From Listeria kieliensis (lineage in GTDB: Bacteria; Bacillota; Bacilli; Lactobacillales; Listeriaceae): a DNA stretch of 64,000 nucleotides. Position 1 is the first letter of the stretch; the number at the start of each line of letters is the position of its first letter. The translations under genes were made by a program, and so were the position numbers. The notes under the pieces are model-generated. The model ran no database searches. It had not been told where the DNA came from and was given only the letters and a program-made list of their open reading frames with translations. Location of the stretch: the NCBI RefSeq assembly GCF_003369925.1, contig NZ_LARY01000001.1, positions 620,001 through 684,000 on the forward strand. Direction: 5' to 3'. Positions 1 to 9,872 of this stretch are shown in pieces.

Positions 1-2
1 TT

Positions 3-776
3 GGACTGATCGGAATCAATGGTTCAGGTAAATCCACCATTTCCAATTTGATTTCTGGTGTTATTCCGGCGACTGATGGTGAAGTAGAAGTAAACGGGGA
101 AGCATCGCTTATTGCCATTAATGTAGGCTTCAAGGCACCGCTAACAGGAATTGAAAACATTCGGTTGAAATGCTTGATGCATGGGCTTAAAAATAGTGAA
201 ATTGAGCGACTAATTCCAGATATTATTGATTTTGCCGATATTGGTGATTTTATCAATCAGCCTGTGAAAAATTATTCTAGCGGGATGCGTTCTCGTTTAG
301 GTTTTGCCGTTTCGGCGCACATTGACCCAGATATTCTCGTTATTGATGAAGCACTCTCGGTTGGGGACCAAACGTTTTACCAAAAGTGTGTTGACAAAAT
401 TGAAGAATTTAAAGCAAGAGGAAAGACGATCGTTTTCGTGAGTCACTCACTTGGACAAGTGAAAAGTTTGTGTGATCGGATTATTTGGATGCACTACGGG
501 GAAGTCCGTGAAGTAGGACCGTCTGCTGAAGTGGCCGTTTTATACGACGAGTTTGTCAAGTGGTTCAATAATCAACCAAGACCTTTTAAAAAAGAATATC
601 AACTAGAAAAAAAGGCGAAACAGAAGAATCCGCCAAAAACACGCTACCCGAATCCAAATTTGGATAAGTACAAATTGAATGGGCTAGATAAAGTTATTTT
701 AGCTGGACTAGTTGTTGGAACGGGGCTGTTTGGAACTCTCATTTCACTCGGAAAATCGTTCCTTGGATTGTTTTAA
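3..776 (+). CDS. tagH: Teichoic acid export ATP-binding protein TagH (5' partial)
   Basis: This is the ATPase subunit of the TagGH exporter that moves wall teichoic acid across the membrane. The window starts inside the gene: the first in-frame residues are the Walker A loop GINGSGKS, so the true start lies upstream. The signature NYSSGMRSR, Walker B ILVIDEA and H-loop FVSHS follow in order. A C-terminal tail with one hydrophobic segment (about the last 25 residues) is typical of TagH and absent from generic ABC ATPases. The TagG permease should lie just outside the window. A convergent hairpin terminator follows. Confidence 0.93.
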   Translation, partial: GLIGINGSGKSTISNLISGVIPATDGEVEVNGEASLIAINVGFKAPLTGIENIRLKCLMHGLKNSEIERLIPDIIDFADIGDFINQPVKNYSSGMRSRLGFAVSAHIDPDILVIDEALSVGDQTFYQKCVDKIEEFKARGKTIVFVSHSLGQVKSLCDRIIWMHYGEVREVGPSAEVAVLYDEFVKWFNNQPRPFKKEYQLEKKAKQKNPPKTRYPNPNLDKYKLNGLDKVILAGLVVGTGLFGTLISLGKSFLGLF

Positions 777-779
777 ATG

Positions 780-818
780 AAAAAAGAATGACCGCAAATT
801 TGCGGTCATTCTTTTTTT
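780..818. terminator. Bidirectional terminator between tagH and the DUF6270-like gene
   Basis: The inverted repeat AAGAATGACCGCAAA / TTTGCGGTCATTCTT has an A run on the left and a T run on the right, so it can stop both convergent transcripts. Confidence 0.85.
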
Positions 819-2850
819 AATGTTTTGGTGTTTCAGCTAGGTAAATCATCTCTTTGAGGAAGTCTTTATAGTAAGCTTCTTCAAAGGTGGCGTAAGAATG
901 GCCAAGTGGATTCTTACTGCTACCCGTATAGTTTTTAACATCAAAATCAATCACACGTGCATTTGGAATCACAGAAAGAATAAAGTTATTGAGACGATCC
1001 CAGAAATATTGTTTCATTTCAATCGCCATTTTATTCTTATAAGGAACGACTTTTCCATTTGCATCGACATAATTCAGTGTGGTTCCACCTTTGTTTAATA
1101 TGATTCGCTCTTCTGGAACAAACTCCTTTAGTTGTTCTAGAAATTCCTTGGCATATTTCCGCCATTCTTCGAAAAAGGCTTCGGTATTCTCATGCGTGAG
1201 CAAACGCTCAAACATGATTTTATCGGCTAAGCGGCTTGCTTCGATTGTTTTTGAATACGTAAGTGCAGCATGCTGATTGAGCCAAAGAATAGGGCGAGTC
1301 ACATCCGTGAAGGCATCTAATAAAATGTAATCAGGCTCAGCTAAGCGAAGTTTCAAAAAGAAGTCCTTTTCTGCATCTCGTTCAGCATTCTCCCGGTCAG
1401 TTGGATCAATCTCCGTAAAATCCGCGGAAGAAAACAGTGTGGTTCTTGCCGGATATTTTTCGGTCATAAGAGAGATGAACGAAGTATCTTTTTGAACGAA
1501 AGCCACTTCGAAAAAGGACCGCGCATCTGGGTTGAAATAAGGCTCTGTCCGAAAAGGAGCTTCACTTACGGAGCCAAAAATAACGAGTTTTTTGGCAGTT
1601 CCTGGTTTGCTTGGCGCTTTGCGAAACTGGAAGCTGAAGTTACTCAAAGCTGTTTTTTGCGGGAGCACCAAGTATTTTCCGCCGTCAACCGAATGATACT
1701 CGGATTTTAATGTGACTTGATTCGGAACGAATAATGGGAAGTCAGGCATCCCTTCTGAGCGAATAAAGGCATCCCAGTCTTCGTTTGGTTGATAAGTTTG
1801 AAGTGGATAAAGATGCTCTTTAGAAAGCTCCAGGCTATAACTCTGAAATTTTTTCTTGATAGCAAACTCGGTTTTTAACGTATATTCAGAAGTACGGAAT
1901 TTCTTATTTCGTCGCTTGAAAACGAGCCGAGGAGCTTCCAAGTGATTTTTGAAAAAGAAGCGAAATTGAAAGCTTTCAGGCGTTTCTTGAAACTCGGCAA
2001 GTTGTGCTTCTTTTTGCAGTTCTTTTCGAAAATAAAAAGAAAGTCGACTAGAACCCGTAACATAGGCATCAAGTGAAGTGAACGGCTTTTCTTTTAAAAA
2101 TACTTTCTTATCAATTTGTTTTTTCTGGGCTTGGCTAGCCTGGATAAATTCTCTTTTTGAAGTATGCCAGTCGTTTTTAAAACGAAGCAGGGCATCCATA
2201 TTATTGGAATTATCTACTAAAAAATTTGTATCTAAGTCAGCTAGTCGAAGAGTATATTCTATTTTCCCGTCTTTTGAAGAAATGGTCACCGGGAAAGCTT
2301 GCTCTTGTTCAAAATAAAGATACAGATGTGGATTAGCTCGGCGAGCAAAAATAAGTTCTGCATCCAGTTCACTCAGTTCAAAGTCAGCCTCCACTTTGAA
2401 ATTAAATTTAGCCATTTCTTCATCCATCGCAAGGTCTGTTAGCGAAACACTAAATTTCTTAGGCTCGGCAATGAGTGTAAGAACGGCTTCTGGGAATTCA
2501 AAGCGGTAATTGTACAAGTCTTTAGGAAGTGGAAGGGTTTTAAATTGTAACGGCCCATCTGTATGGATAGAAACAAACTGATCGTTTGCTTTTCCTCCAA
2601 AATGCCAAGAAGTCGTAGCTCCACTAATCGAATGTTGCGCGATTAGTTCATGTGGAACAGTGATGAGATAATGGTTTTCTTCTTCGTGAAATAAAAGTTT
2701 ATAGTTTAGAGCTGGATAAATGATTTCTTCGGTTTCATTTTCTTTCTTAAAGAAGGCGAAAAATTCATCTATTATCATTTCTTTAGGAACAGAAATCGTC
2801 CATTCTTTTTTAGCAGAATCGGTATAAATTTTGTTTGCTAAAATTTTCAT
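817..2850 (-). CDS. Large DUF6270-like (possible SGNH-fold) protein of the teichoic acid locus
   Basis: The protein has 677 residues, with no signal peptide and no membrane segment. The start at 2850 is chosen because an AAGGAG box sits seven bases upstream; the frame is open further upstream but has no ribosome site there. The N-terminal ~380 residues are beta-rich and unassigned. Around residue 425 a LVIFGSVSEAPF segment begins a region resembling DUF6270 proteins, which often sit in teichoic acid and capsule loci; GSVS and a late GHSYATFEEAYY stretch could supply SGNH-like Ser and Asp/His residues. A role in polymer modification is inferred from context only. An extended -10 (TGGTACAAT, minus strand) lies near 2900. 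Confidence 0.7.
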   Translation of the reverse strand: MKILANKIYTDSAKKEWTISVPKEMIIDEFFAFFKKENETEEIIYPALNYKLLFHEEENHYLITVPHELIAQHSISGATTSWHFGGKANDQFVSIHTDGPLQFKTLPLPKDLYNYRFEFPEAVLTLIAEPKKFSVSLTDLAMDEEMAKFNFKVEADFELSELDAELIFARRANPHLYLYFEQEQAFPVTISSKDGKIEYTLRLADLDTNFLVDNSNNMDALLRFKNDWHTSKREFIQASQAQKKQIDKKVFLKEKPFTSLDAYVTGSSRLSFYFRKELQKEAQLAEFQETPESFQFRFFFKNHLEAPRLVFKRRNKKFRTSEYTLKTEFAIKKKFQSYSLELSKEHLYPLQTYQPNEDWDAFIRSEGMPDFPLFVPNQVTLKSEYHSVDGGKYLVLPQKTALSNFSFQFRKAPSKPGTAKKLVIFGSVSEAPFRTEPYFNPDARSFFEVAFVQKDTSFISLMTEKYPARTTLFSSADFTEIDPTDRENAERDAEKDFFLKLRLAEPDYILLDAFTDVTRPILWLNQHAALTYSKTIEASRLADKIMFERLLTHENTEAFFEEWRKYAKEFLEQLKEFVPEERIILNKGGTTLNYVDANGKVVPYKNKMAIEMKQYFWDRLNNFILSVIPNARVIDFDVKNYTGSSKNPLGHSYATFEEAYYKDFLKEMIYLAETPKH

Positions 2851-3120
2851 AAAAATTCTCCTTGCTTTTAATGTTAGTCTGTGTAATAAAACTCTGCCAT
2901 TATTGTACCATAAACCGTTTAATTGTGCAGTATATTCACAAGCAAGATTAAAAATCACTAGCCCTTTTGGAGGGAGGCTTCTTTATTTATGTAGGTTATT
3001 TAGCATAGTACTAATCTGAAAGTTCCATTTTTACAATGTCACTGAATTGTAACAAAATTGCTTAATACAATTTGATACAATGGATACTAGAACACAAGTA
3101 TTAGGGAGTGGTTAAAAGAA

Positions 3121-5175
3121 ATGACGAAAAAAAAGGTGATGAAAATTGCCGTGACTGGCTTGATTTTGACAAGCAGTCTTACAATGATTCCGGCTGTTGC
3201 ACCTCTAGGAGAAGAAAATGTTGCTATAGCGGCAACAAATGCTAATCAAACATTCATCAATACGCTTGCACCTCTTGCGCAAGCTAGTCAAGAAAAGTAC
3301 GGTGTCTTATCAAGTATTACCTTAGCACAAGGAATTTTAGAATCGGGCTGGGGAAAATCTGAACTAACTAAAAAAGGAAATAACCTTTTTGGAATGAAGG
3401 GCAGATATAATGGGAACTACGTATTAATGCCAACGCTAGAATATGTCAATGGAAAATGGATTACGATTAATGCTGAATTTCGTAAATATGCGAACTGGCA
3501 ACAATCGGTTCATGACCATAGCTTATTGTTTGTAAATGGCGTTTCATGGGATAAAAACAAGTATAAGAAAGTACTCGACGCCCCAAACTATAAAGTAGCA
3601 GCTCAGGAACTCCAAAATGCTGGTTATGCGACAGATCCTGGCTACGCCGCGAAGCTCATTAACTTGGTCGAAACTTATAAGCTTGATCAGTATGATGTAT
3701 TATATGATTCGATTATTTCTGAATCCGCGTACTCAGCTTATGCTAAAGTGACAAAGGTAAGTGGAAATGCGGTTTGGACGAAACCTTATAAGGTAAAAGG
3801 AACTTCACTTGTTGGTGTTGCTTCTAACTATCAAAATAAAGACATCCAAATTGTGAGAAAAGCGACTACCAAGCGTGGAACTTATTATCAGTTTAAAATC
3901 AATGGGACTGTTGTAGGATGGATTGATGGGAAGGCACTTACTTTCTATGATAAAGAAACATCAAATAAAGCTTTTGTCTCAAGAGCAAAGATCACGTCAA
4001 CTTCTGGACATACGATCTGGACAAAACCATATAATGTATATGGACGTTCGCAAGTAGCAAGAGCAGATGGTTATGCCAATAAAGAAGTGAAAATTGAACG
4101 TGAAGCGAAAACAGCTCATGGGACTTATTATCAATTTAGTATCAATGATAAAGTAGTCGGTTGGCTTGATAAACGAGCATTCACTGTTTACGAATTTGAT
4201 AGCATCATTAGTGATCAAAAGGTAAACTTATCAGCTCAAGTTAGTCAAACTGCTGGTCACACTGCTTGGTCGAACGCTTATAAACTACAAGGTTTAACAA
4301 AAATCGGACCTGCGTCGAATTATCAAAATAAAGATGTGACGATTGATCAAAAACGTAAAACACAACATGGGACTTACTATCATTTTGCTATCAATGGCAA
4401 ATCAACTGGTTGGCTAGATACCCGTGCATTTAAACTATATGATGCTGTTCAATATAATAAAGCTGTTAATTTAGATGCTAAAATCGTCAACCCAACAGGA
4501 AATGCATTCTGGACAGCACCTTATTTCTCCACTGGTTCGAAACTAGTGACGAGTGCTTCTACGTATGCTGGGAAAGATGTGAAGCTGCTTCGCGAAGCCA
4601 AGACTGTTCGAGGTACTTATTACCAAGTTCAAATTAATGGTAAAGTAATTGGCTGGTTGGATAAAAAAGCATTTAAATTTTACAGCACGATTAAAAGTGA
4701 AGTAACTGTAAATCGTCCGGCAGTAGTGACAACTGTTGCAGGGCACGCTGTTTGGAGTAAACCGTACGAAGTAGTTGGGACAACACGTGTAAATGCGGCT
4801 TCTGTTTATCAAAACAAACAAGTCCACTTGCTTAAAAAAGCGGTCACTGATCGCGGGACATACTATCAATTTAGCATTGATGGTAAAACGATCGGTTGGA
4901 TGGATCAACGAGCGTTTGATCTTTATGATAATATCGAGTATAACAAAGCTGTTCATTTAACTGGAACTGTTACAAATGCAGTTGGGAATGCTGCATGGAC
5001 AGAACCTTATAAAGCGCTTGGAACAAAATTGATCAACCAAGCAACTGCTTATCAAAACAAACGAGTGACAATTATTCGTGAAGCGAAGACAAGTCGTTCC
5101 ACTTACTATCAATTCCAAATTGATGGAAAAACAATTGGTTGGCTTGACAAACGAGCTTTTACAAACGTTAAATAA
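3121..5175 (+). CDS. Secreted autolysin: glucosaminidase plus six GW/SH3-type modules
   Basis: A 684-residue surface murein hydrolase. Residues 1-38 form a signal peptide (KKK start, hydrophobic core, cleavage near the AIAATNA stretch). Residues ~42-190 are a LytG/FlgJ-type N-acetylglucosaminidase domain with the typical motifs ITLAQGILESGWGKSEL and GYATDPGYAAKL. From ~205 to the end, six ~78-residue modules each carry a GTYYQF...GWLD core, like the GW modules that hold Listeria InlB, Ami and Auto on lipoteichoic acid. Its position by tagH matches the autolysin of the Listeria teichoic locus, which has fewer modules in the proteins I know. The ribosome site is AGGGAGTGG; a terminator follows. 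Confidence 0.93.
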   Translation: MTKKKVMKIAVTGLILTSSLTMIPAVAPLGEENVAIAATNANQTFINTLAPLAQASQEKYGVLSSITLAQGILESGWGKSELTKKGNNLFGMKGRYNGNYVLMPTLEYVNGKWITINAEFRKYANWQQSVHDHSLLFVNGVSWDKNKYKKVLDAPNYKVAAQELQNAGYATDPGYAAKLINLVETYKLDQYDVLYDSIISESAYSAYAKVTKVSGNAVWTKPYKVKGTSLVGVASNYQNKDIQIVRKATTKRGTYYQFKINGTVVGWIDGKALTFYDKETSNKAFVSRAKITSTSGHTIWTKPYNVYGRSQVARADGYANKEVKIEREAKTAHGTYYQFSINDKVVGWLDKRAFTVYEFDSIISDQKVNLSAQVSQTAGHTAWSNAYKLQGLTKIGPASNYQNKDVTIDQKRKTQHGTYYHFAINGKSTGWLDTRAFKLYDAVQYNKAVNLDAKIVNPTGNAFWTAPYFSTGSKLVTSASTYAGKDVKLLREAKTVRGTYYQVQINGKVIGWLDKKAFKFYSTIKSEVTVNRPAVVTTVAGHAVWSKPYEVVGTTRVNAASVYQNKQVHLLKKAVTDRGTYYQFSIDGKTIGWMDQRAFDLYDNIEYNKAVHLTGTVTNAVGNAAWTEPYKALGTKLINQATAYQNKRVTIIREAKTSRSTYYQFQIDGKTIGWLDKRAFTNVK

Positions 5176-5176
5176 C

Positions 5177-5219
5177 AAAAAACGTCTAATCTCATTCATT
5201 AAGAGATTAGACGTTTTTA
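5177..5219 (+). terminator. Terminator after the autolysin gene
   Basis: A strong stem AAAACGTCTAATCTC / GAGATTAGACGTTTT is followed by TTTTAT. The following stretch up to 5443 is very AT-rich; the only site I can propose there is the promoter at 5378. Confidence 0.88.
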
Positions 5220-5377
5220 TTCTGGTAGAAATTATGAGAAACAAGCGGTTTGAAATCACATATTATTTTTGATAATAAGAAAATCATCTGTTTTATACTC
5301 ATAAATATTAAAAATATCCCATTTTAAGTGATTTTATTGTTATTTAATAAAATTTAGTGTGACTTTATATCTATAAT

Positions 5378-5406
5378 TTGAATGATTTTCAAAAATAAGC
5401 TATGCT
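5378..5406 (+). promoter_or_regulatory. Putative sigma-A promoter for the GtrB-like gene
   Basis: TTGAAT and TATGCT are separated by 17 bases, about 38 bases before the start codon at 5444. Confidence 0.5.
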
Positions 5407-5443
5407 AATAAAGTATTGTTTAGAATGAGGAGTGCTTTTTAAG

Positions 5444-6409
5444 ATGGAGAAACCGTTTTTATCAATCGTAGTACCTTGCTATAATGAGGAAGAAGTATTA
5501 AACGAAACAACCAATCAATTAACGAAGATATTAATGACGCTAGCTGAGCGAGAACTAATTGATCCGAACAGCAAGGTAATTTATGTGGATGATGGAAGTA
5601 AAGACAGGACATGGCAGTTAATTAGCGAGAAAACAACCGAAAACTCATATATCTCGGGCGTAAAATTAAGCCGTAACTTTGGTCACCAAGGTGCTCTTTT
5701 AGCGGGATTAAATGCTGCTTATGAAAAGTCGGATTGTGTGGTTTCAATTGATGCGGATTTACAAGATGATGTGAATGCCATCATTCCATTTGTTGAAAAA
5801 TTTCATGAAGGCTATGATGTTGTGTATGGGGTAAGAGGAAAGAGAGATACAGACACTTTCTTTAAACGCAATACCGCACTTGGGTTTTATCGCTTTATGG
5901 ATAAAATTGGTGTAAAACTAGTTCCGAATCATGCAGACTTTCGCTTGTTGAGTAAAAGAGCATTAAAAGAATTTTTAAATTATAAAGAAGAAAATATGTT
6001 TATCCGTGGGATTGTACCATTACTTGGCTTTCCATCAACAAAGGTGTATTACGATCGTAATGAGCGCTTTGCTGGCGAATCAAAGTATCCACTTAAGAAG
6101 ATGATTTCCTTTGCGATTGATGGGATAACTTCTTTCAGCATTGTTCCAATTCGAATGTTATTTTCGCTTGGTGTGATTATGTTTTGTATCGGAATTGGAA
6201 TTGGGATTTATGCGCTCGTTCAAAAATTTGTCGGGCATGTTGAATCGGGATGGACTTCGCTAATGATCTCGCTATGGGTTATTGGGGGGATCCAGTTGTT
6301 AGCTATTGGCGTACTTGGAGAATATGTGGGTAAAATCTTCAAAGAAGTGAAGGGGCGTCCGAGATATACAATTGAGGAGAACTTATTTGAAGAAAAAGCA
6401 ATGGAATAA
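5444..6409 (+). CDS. GtrB/CsbB-type membrane glycosyltransferase (GT2, DPM1-like)
   Basis: A 321-residue enzyme that probably moves a sugar from a nucleotide sugar to undecaprenyl phosphate for wall polymer glycosylation. Residues ~5-230 are a GT2 domain with VVPCYNEEE, VDDGSKD and the DADLQDD metal site. Two membrane helices follow at ~230-255 and ~268-292, as in GtrB, CsbB and YkcC. The ATG at 5444 is chosen for GAGGAGTG upstream. Neighbouring gtaB would supply UDP-glucose. No flippase of the GtcA type is adjacent, so the acceptor polymer is unclear. Confidence 0.88.
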   Translation: MEKPFLSIVVPCYNEEEVLNETTNQLTKILMTLAERELIDPNSKVIYVDDGSKDRTWQLISEKTTENSYISGVKLSRNFGHQGALLAGLNAAYEKSDCVVSIDADLQDDVNAIIPFVEKFHEGYDVVYGVRGKRDTDTFFKRNTALGFYRFMDKIGVKLVPNHADFRLLSKRALKEFLNYKEENMFIRGIVPLLGFPSTKVYYDRNERFAGESKYPLKKMISFAIDGITSFSIVPIRMLFSLGVIMFCIGIGIGIYALVQKFVGHVESGWTSLMISLWVIGGIQLLAIGVLGEYVGKIFKEVKGRPRYTIEENLFEEKAME

Positions 6410-6436
6410 AAAAACCGCAATTGATGTAGCAAAAAT

Positions 6437-6478
6437 AAAAAAGGAAAAAAGGTGAACTTCACCTTTTTTCCTTTTTTA
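6437..6478. terminator. Bidirectional terminator between convergent genes
   Basis: A near-perfect palindrome is centred at 6457 (AAGGAAAAAAGGTGAA with its reverse complement), with A and T runs on both sides. It serves both the GtrB-like gene and gtaB. Confidence 0.85.
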
Positions 6479-7369
6479 TTTTGTTGTTTTATCATTTTGA
6501 TGAATTTGTTGATAGAGTTCATCAATTAAATGCCGAACATCATTTTTGATTTCAGGATGGTCTAGGGCGAATTTCATGGTTGTTTCAATAAATCCGTATT
6601 TATCTCCAACATCATAGCGAATACCTTCAAAGTCATAAGCGAAAACACGTTGGATTTCATTTAAACGGTTGATAGCATCGGTTAATTGAACTTCACCGCC
6701 AGCACCAGGCTCTTGCGTGGATAGATAGTCGAAAATTTGTGGTGTTAGTAAATAACGTCCTAAAATTGCAAGATCAGATGGTGCGTTTTCTGGATCAGGC
6801 TTTTCAACGAAGCCTTTTACATTATAAAGTCGGTCACTCATCTTATCTGCCGGATCAATGATGCCGTAGCGATAAGTTTCTTCGTGGGGAACAGACTGGA
6901 CACCAATTACAGAGCTGTGCGTGCGTTCATATTGGTTGATCAATTGTTTTGCACAAGGAATTTTGGAACGTACAATATCATCGCCAAGCATGACGACGAA
7001 AGGTTCATTTCCAACGAAGCCTTTAGCTTGAAGGATCGCATCACCAAGGCCTTTTGGCTTAGACTGGCGAATAAAGTGTAAGTTGATGTTAGTCGTTTCT
7101 TCTACAAGGTGCAGAAGCTCCATTTTGTTTTTTGATTTTAAATTTGCTTCTAATTCAGGAACAGAGTCAAAATGGTCTTCGATTGCTCGTTTTCCTTTTC
7201 CTGTTACGATGAGTATATCTTCAATGCCAGAAGCCATGGCTTCTTCTACGATAAATTGAATGGTTGGTTTGTCTACAATAGGTAGAATTTCTTTTGGCAT
7301 TGCTTTTGTAGCGGGAAGAAAGCGTGTTCCCAGTCCCGCTGCTGGGATGACTGCTTTTTTGACTTTCAT
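6476..7369 (-). CDS. gtaB: UTP-glucose-1-phosphate uridylyltransferase
   Basis: Makes UDP-glucose from UTP and glucose-1-phosphate for teichoic acid and glycolipid glycosylation. The 297 residues are full length for GalU/GtaB. Visible motifs are [19 protein letters not shown] at the N terminus (nucleotide binding), VEKPDPE and [10 protein letters not shown]. The ribosome site CGGAGG lies upstream of the ATG at 7369. It stands alone on the minus strand inside the wall polymer locus with its own promoter at 7412-7441. Confidence 0.96.
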   Translation of the reverse strand: MKVKKAVIPAAGLGTRFLPATKAMPKEILPIVDKPTIQFIVEEAMASGIEDILIVTGKGKRAIEDHFDSVPELEANLKSKNKMELLHLVEETTNINLHFIRQSKPKGLGDAILQAKGFVGNEPFVVMLGDDIVRSKIPCAKQLINQYERTHSSVIGVQSVPHEETYRYGIIDPADKMSDRLYNVKGFVEKPDPENAPSDLAILGRYLLTPQIFDYLSTQEPGAGGEVQLTDAINRLNEIQRVFAYDFEGIRYDVGDKYGFIETTMKFALDHPEIKNDVRHLIDELYQQIHQNDKTTK

Positions 7370-7411
7370 AGTTAAAAACCTCCGATAGAAAACTTTTATA
7401 TAACCTCCCTA

Positions 7412-7441
7412 ATTATACGTGAACGACTGATAGATTAGCAA
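7412..7441 (-). promoter_or_regulatory. Putative promoter of gtaB
   Basis: Read on the minus strand, TTGCTA and a perfect TATAAT are separated by 18 bases, about 40 bases before the gtaB start codon. Confidence 0.65.
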
Positions 7442-7574
7442 GTAAATCATTTGCCTTAAACGCAATAAAGAGGTGAGTTCTGTAGACTTTTATCCCACAA
7501 CTTCATTGACAGCGCATGTGTTTATCGCTAAAATGAAATTTGATATGGAATCGCGTAAGGAGAATTTAAAAAAT

Positions 7575-9872
7575 ATGAACAATTCTTTAGAAGAGAAAAA
7601 GGCGTACAAAGTTAGTGTCATTGTGCCGCTATATAACGTTGCCGAAATTATCAATGATACGCTGAAAAGTCTCGACGAACAAGATTTTTCGGGCTATGAA
7701 GTGCTACTAATTGACGATGGATCAAGTGATGATACTGTCAAAATAGTAAAAGATTTTATTGAAAACAACCCGAAGTTTAAACTCATTGAGCAAGAAAATG
7801 CAGGTCCTGCTGCGGCAAGAAATCATGGCTTGCGTCTTGCAAATGGCGAATACATTTTGTTTGTCGATAGTGACGATTTAATTCCTGAGTTCGCTCTTTC
7901 ACTCATGTATCAGGCAGCTATTTCACATCAAGCAGAACTTGTAACAGGAGCAACGAAACGCTTTAATTCTGAAAAAGAGTGGTTCATTCCCTCGCATTTG
8001 CGATATAATATCGCAAAACCAGGTGAAAAAACAATTACAGAAAACCCTGAACTGTTTTATTCAATTGGTCCTTGTGCTAAGTTGTACCATCATAAGCTTG
8101 TCGAAGGTGAATTTTTTCCTGAAAGCATTCGCTATGGGGAAGATCAACCTTTTGTTTTACACACATTGTTAAATGCTAAAAAAATCTTCACTGTAGAGAA
8201 AGTGGTTTATTATTACCGATTGCGGGACGGTGAAGAGCAGTCTCTTACTCAATCAGTTAACAAAGACCCAATGCGGATCTTACAATCCGTTTTTGATGTG
8301 TTTGACTTTGGGGAGCGAGAAATTGAACGTAGCCATACAGAACAAGAAGTGGCACTTGCCTATTATAAGCGAGTTTCTGATATCGAATTTTGGGCTTCTT
8401 TGAAGGCAATTGTTGAAAGTAAAGATAGTACGGTTCAAAAAAATGGATTTGAAATGATTTTGAATTGGTTTAAATCGAAACCTGACGATTTCTTGAATGT
8501 TATTCCTTCGTTCCGCTATTACTTGTGGTACAGTGTCATTGAACGGGCGAATTTTATTCGAAAGCCTGCGAAAAATGCATACAGAGCTTTGATTACGCAT
8601 CTTTACGAGCGTCAGACGAAAGAAGCTAAGCAAGCTTTTATGAAATCTTACCCGGTCCATACTCGCGCTTCACTTGCGATTATTGAAGAAGGCAATTGGA
8701 AGAAAGCAAAGAAAATTTCGCGTGTCTTTATCATCCGAACTAAATTAAAGACGCCACGTCTCGTGAATGGGTTTGCTCGTAGAATCCTTTTTAAATTGGC
8801 TAATCTTTTGCCGAAACAAGACTTTTTGGTGCTTGCAACGGAACGTAGTACAGTTTTAGAAGGAAACTTATTATCCATTTATGATTATATGTTTTTAAAT
8901 GATCGCAAAGAACGGATCTATGTATTTTTGCGGAAGCAAAGAAGCTGGATTGAAGTTTTACAAATGTATTATGTACTCGGACGAGCAAAGACGATTTGTT
9001 TGGATGACTATTATAATAAAATTTATGGGCTTAAGTTTAGTAAGCGAGCACATGTGATTCAGACTTGGCATGCAACAGGGGCTTTTAAAAAATTCGGATT
9101 TAGTGCACTTGAGTCTGGGGATTCAAATACGGAAGATTTCGAATCAAAAGCGCATTCCCCTTATTCAGATGTGCTTGTGAGCTCGAAAGCGATTATTCCG
9201 CAATATGCAGAGGCTTTCCATAAAAAAGTGGAGCAAATTAAGCCAATTGGCGTGCCGCGGACAGATAAATTTTTTGATCAAGATTATAAAAACTATGTTA
9301 ATGAAGTTTACCGGAAAAATTATCCGATTTTACGAAAGAAAAAAGCTATTTTATATGCGCCTACCTTCCGGGGCGGACCAGATGAACGGAAAAATTACAG
9401 TGTAGTACTTGATTTAAAAAAAATGAAAGAAGCTCTGCAAGATGACTATGTTTTGATTTTGAAATTCCACCCGATGATTAAAAATATTTCCATGGATTTA
9501 AGCGAAGAGGACCCTTTTATTTTGATGATGGATGGGGGAAGCGATGTGAATGATTTGATGTTCCTTAGTGACATTTTAATCACAGACTACTCTTCCGTAA
9601 TTTTCGAATACAGCATTATGAATCGACCGATGTTATTCTTTGCTTATGATGTCGAGAGCTACTTTGATGAGCGAGGTTTTTATTTTAGCTATGAAGACAT
9701 GATTCCAGGAAAGATTTATAAAACAACGGAAACACTCATTGATGCGATTAAAACGGGTGAGTATGATTACAATAAACTAGCGGCTTTCCGAACGAAATTT
9801 ATGGATAGCATTGATGGACATTCAACAGAACGATTTATTAAAACGTATCTGGGTAAGGAGGAGAAAAAATGA
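7575..9872 (+). CDS. Bifunctional GT2 / CDP-glycerol(ribitol) phosphotransferase (GgaB/TagF-like)
   Basis: A 765-residue fusion. Residues ~13-230 are a GT2 domain (VSVIVPLYNVAE, DDGSSDDT, VDSDD). Residues ~380-760 are a Glyphos_transf domain with the TagF hallmarks TWHATGAFKKFG, LYAPTFRG, LKFHPM and TDYSSVIFEYS. This layout matches GgaB-type enzymes, which add a sugar and a polyol phosphate alternately to a teichoic acid chain. The start at 7575 is chosen for TAAGGAG upstream; longer in-frame starts lack one. The stop overlaps the next ATG by four bases, so translation is coupled. Confidence 0.9.
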   Translation: MNNSLEEKKAYKVSVIVPLYNVAEIINDTLKSLDEQDFSGYEVLLIDDGSSDDTVKIVKDFIENNPKFKLIEQENAGPAAARNHGLRLANGEYILFVDSDDLIPEFALSLMYQAAISHQAELVTGATKRFNSEKEWFIPSHLRYNIAKPGEKTITENPELFYSIGPCAKLYHHKLVEGEFFPESIRYGEDQPFVLHTLLNAKKIFTVEKVVYYYRLRDGEEQSLTQSVNKDPMRILQSVFDVFDFGEREIERSHTEQEVALAYYKRVSDIEFWASLKAIVESKDSTVQKNGFEMILNWFKSKPDDFLNVIPSFRYYLWYSVIERANFIRKPAKNAYRALITHLYERQTKEAKQAFMKSYPVHTRASLAIIEEGNWKKAKKISRVFIIRTKLKTPRLVNGFARRILFKLANLLPKQDFLVLATERSTVLEGNLLSIYDYMFLNDRKERIYVFLRKQRSWIEVLQMYYVLGRAKTICLDDYYNKIYGLKFSKRAHVIQTWHATGAFKKFGFSALESGDSNTEDFESKAHSPYSDVLVSSKAIIPQYAEAFHKKVEQIKPIGVPRTDKFFDQDYKNYVNEVYRKNYPILRKKKAILYAPTFRGGPDERKNYSVVLDLKKMKEALQDDYVLILKFHPMIKNISMDLSEEDPFILMMDGGSDVNDLMFLSDILITDYSSVIFEYSIMNRPMLFFAYDVESYFDERGFYFSYEDMIPGKIYKTTETLIDAIKTGEYDYNKLAAFRTKFMDSIDGHSTERFIKTYLGKEEKK

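Noticed and set aside
3721-5175. Regularly spaced similar DNA blocks that could suggest a repeat array
   Set aside because: They are in one long reading frame and encode six GW modules; the spacing is ~235 bases and the blocks diverge, unlike CRISPR repeats.
3997-5259. Long minus-strand open frames over the autolysin gene
   Set aside because: They mirror the repeat modules of the plus-strand gene, have no ribosome sites and resemble no family.
6437-6478. Long palindrome as a possible protein-binding site
   Set aside because: Its position between convergent genes and the A/T runs fit a shared terminator.
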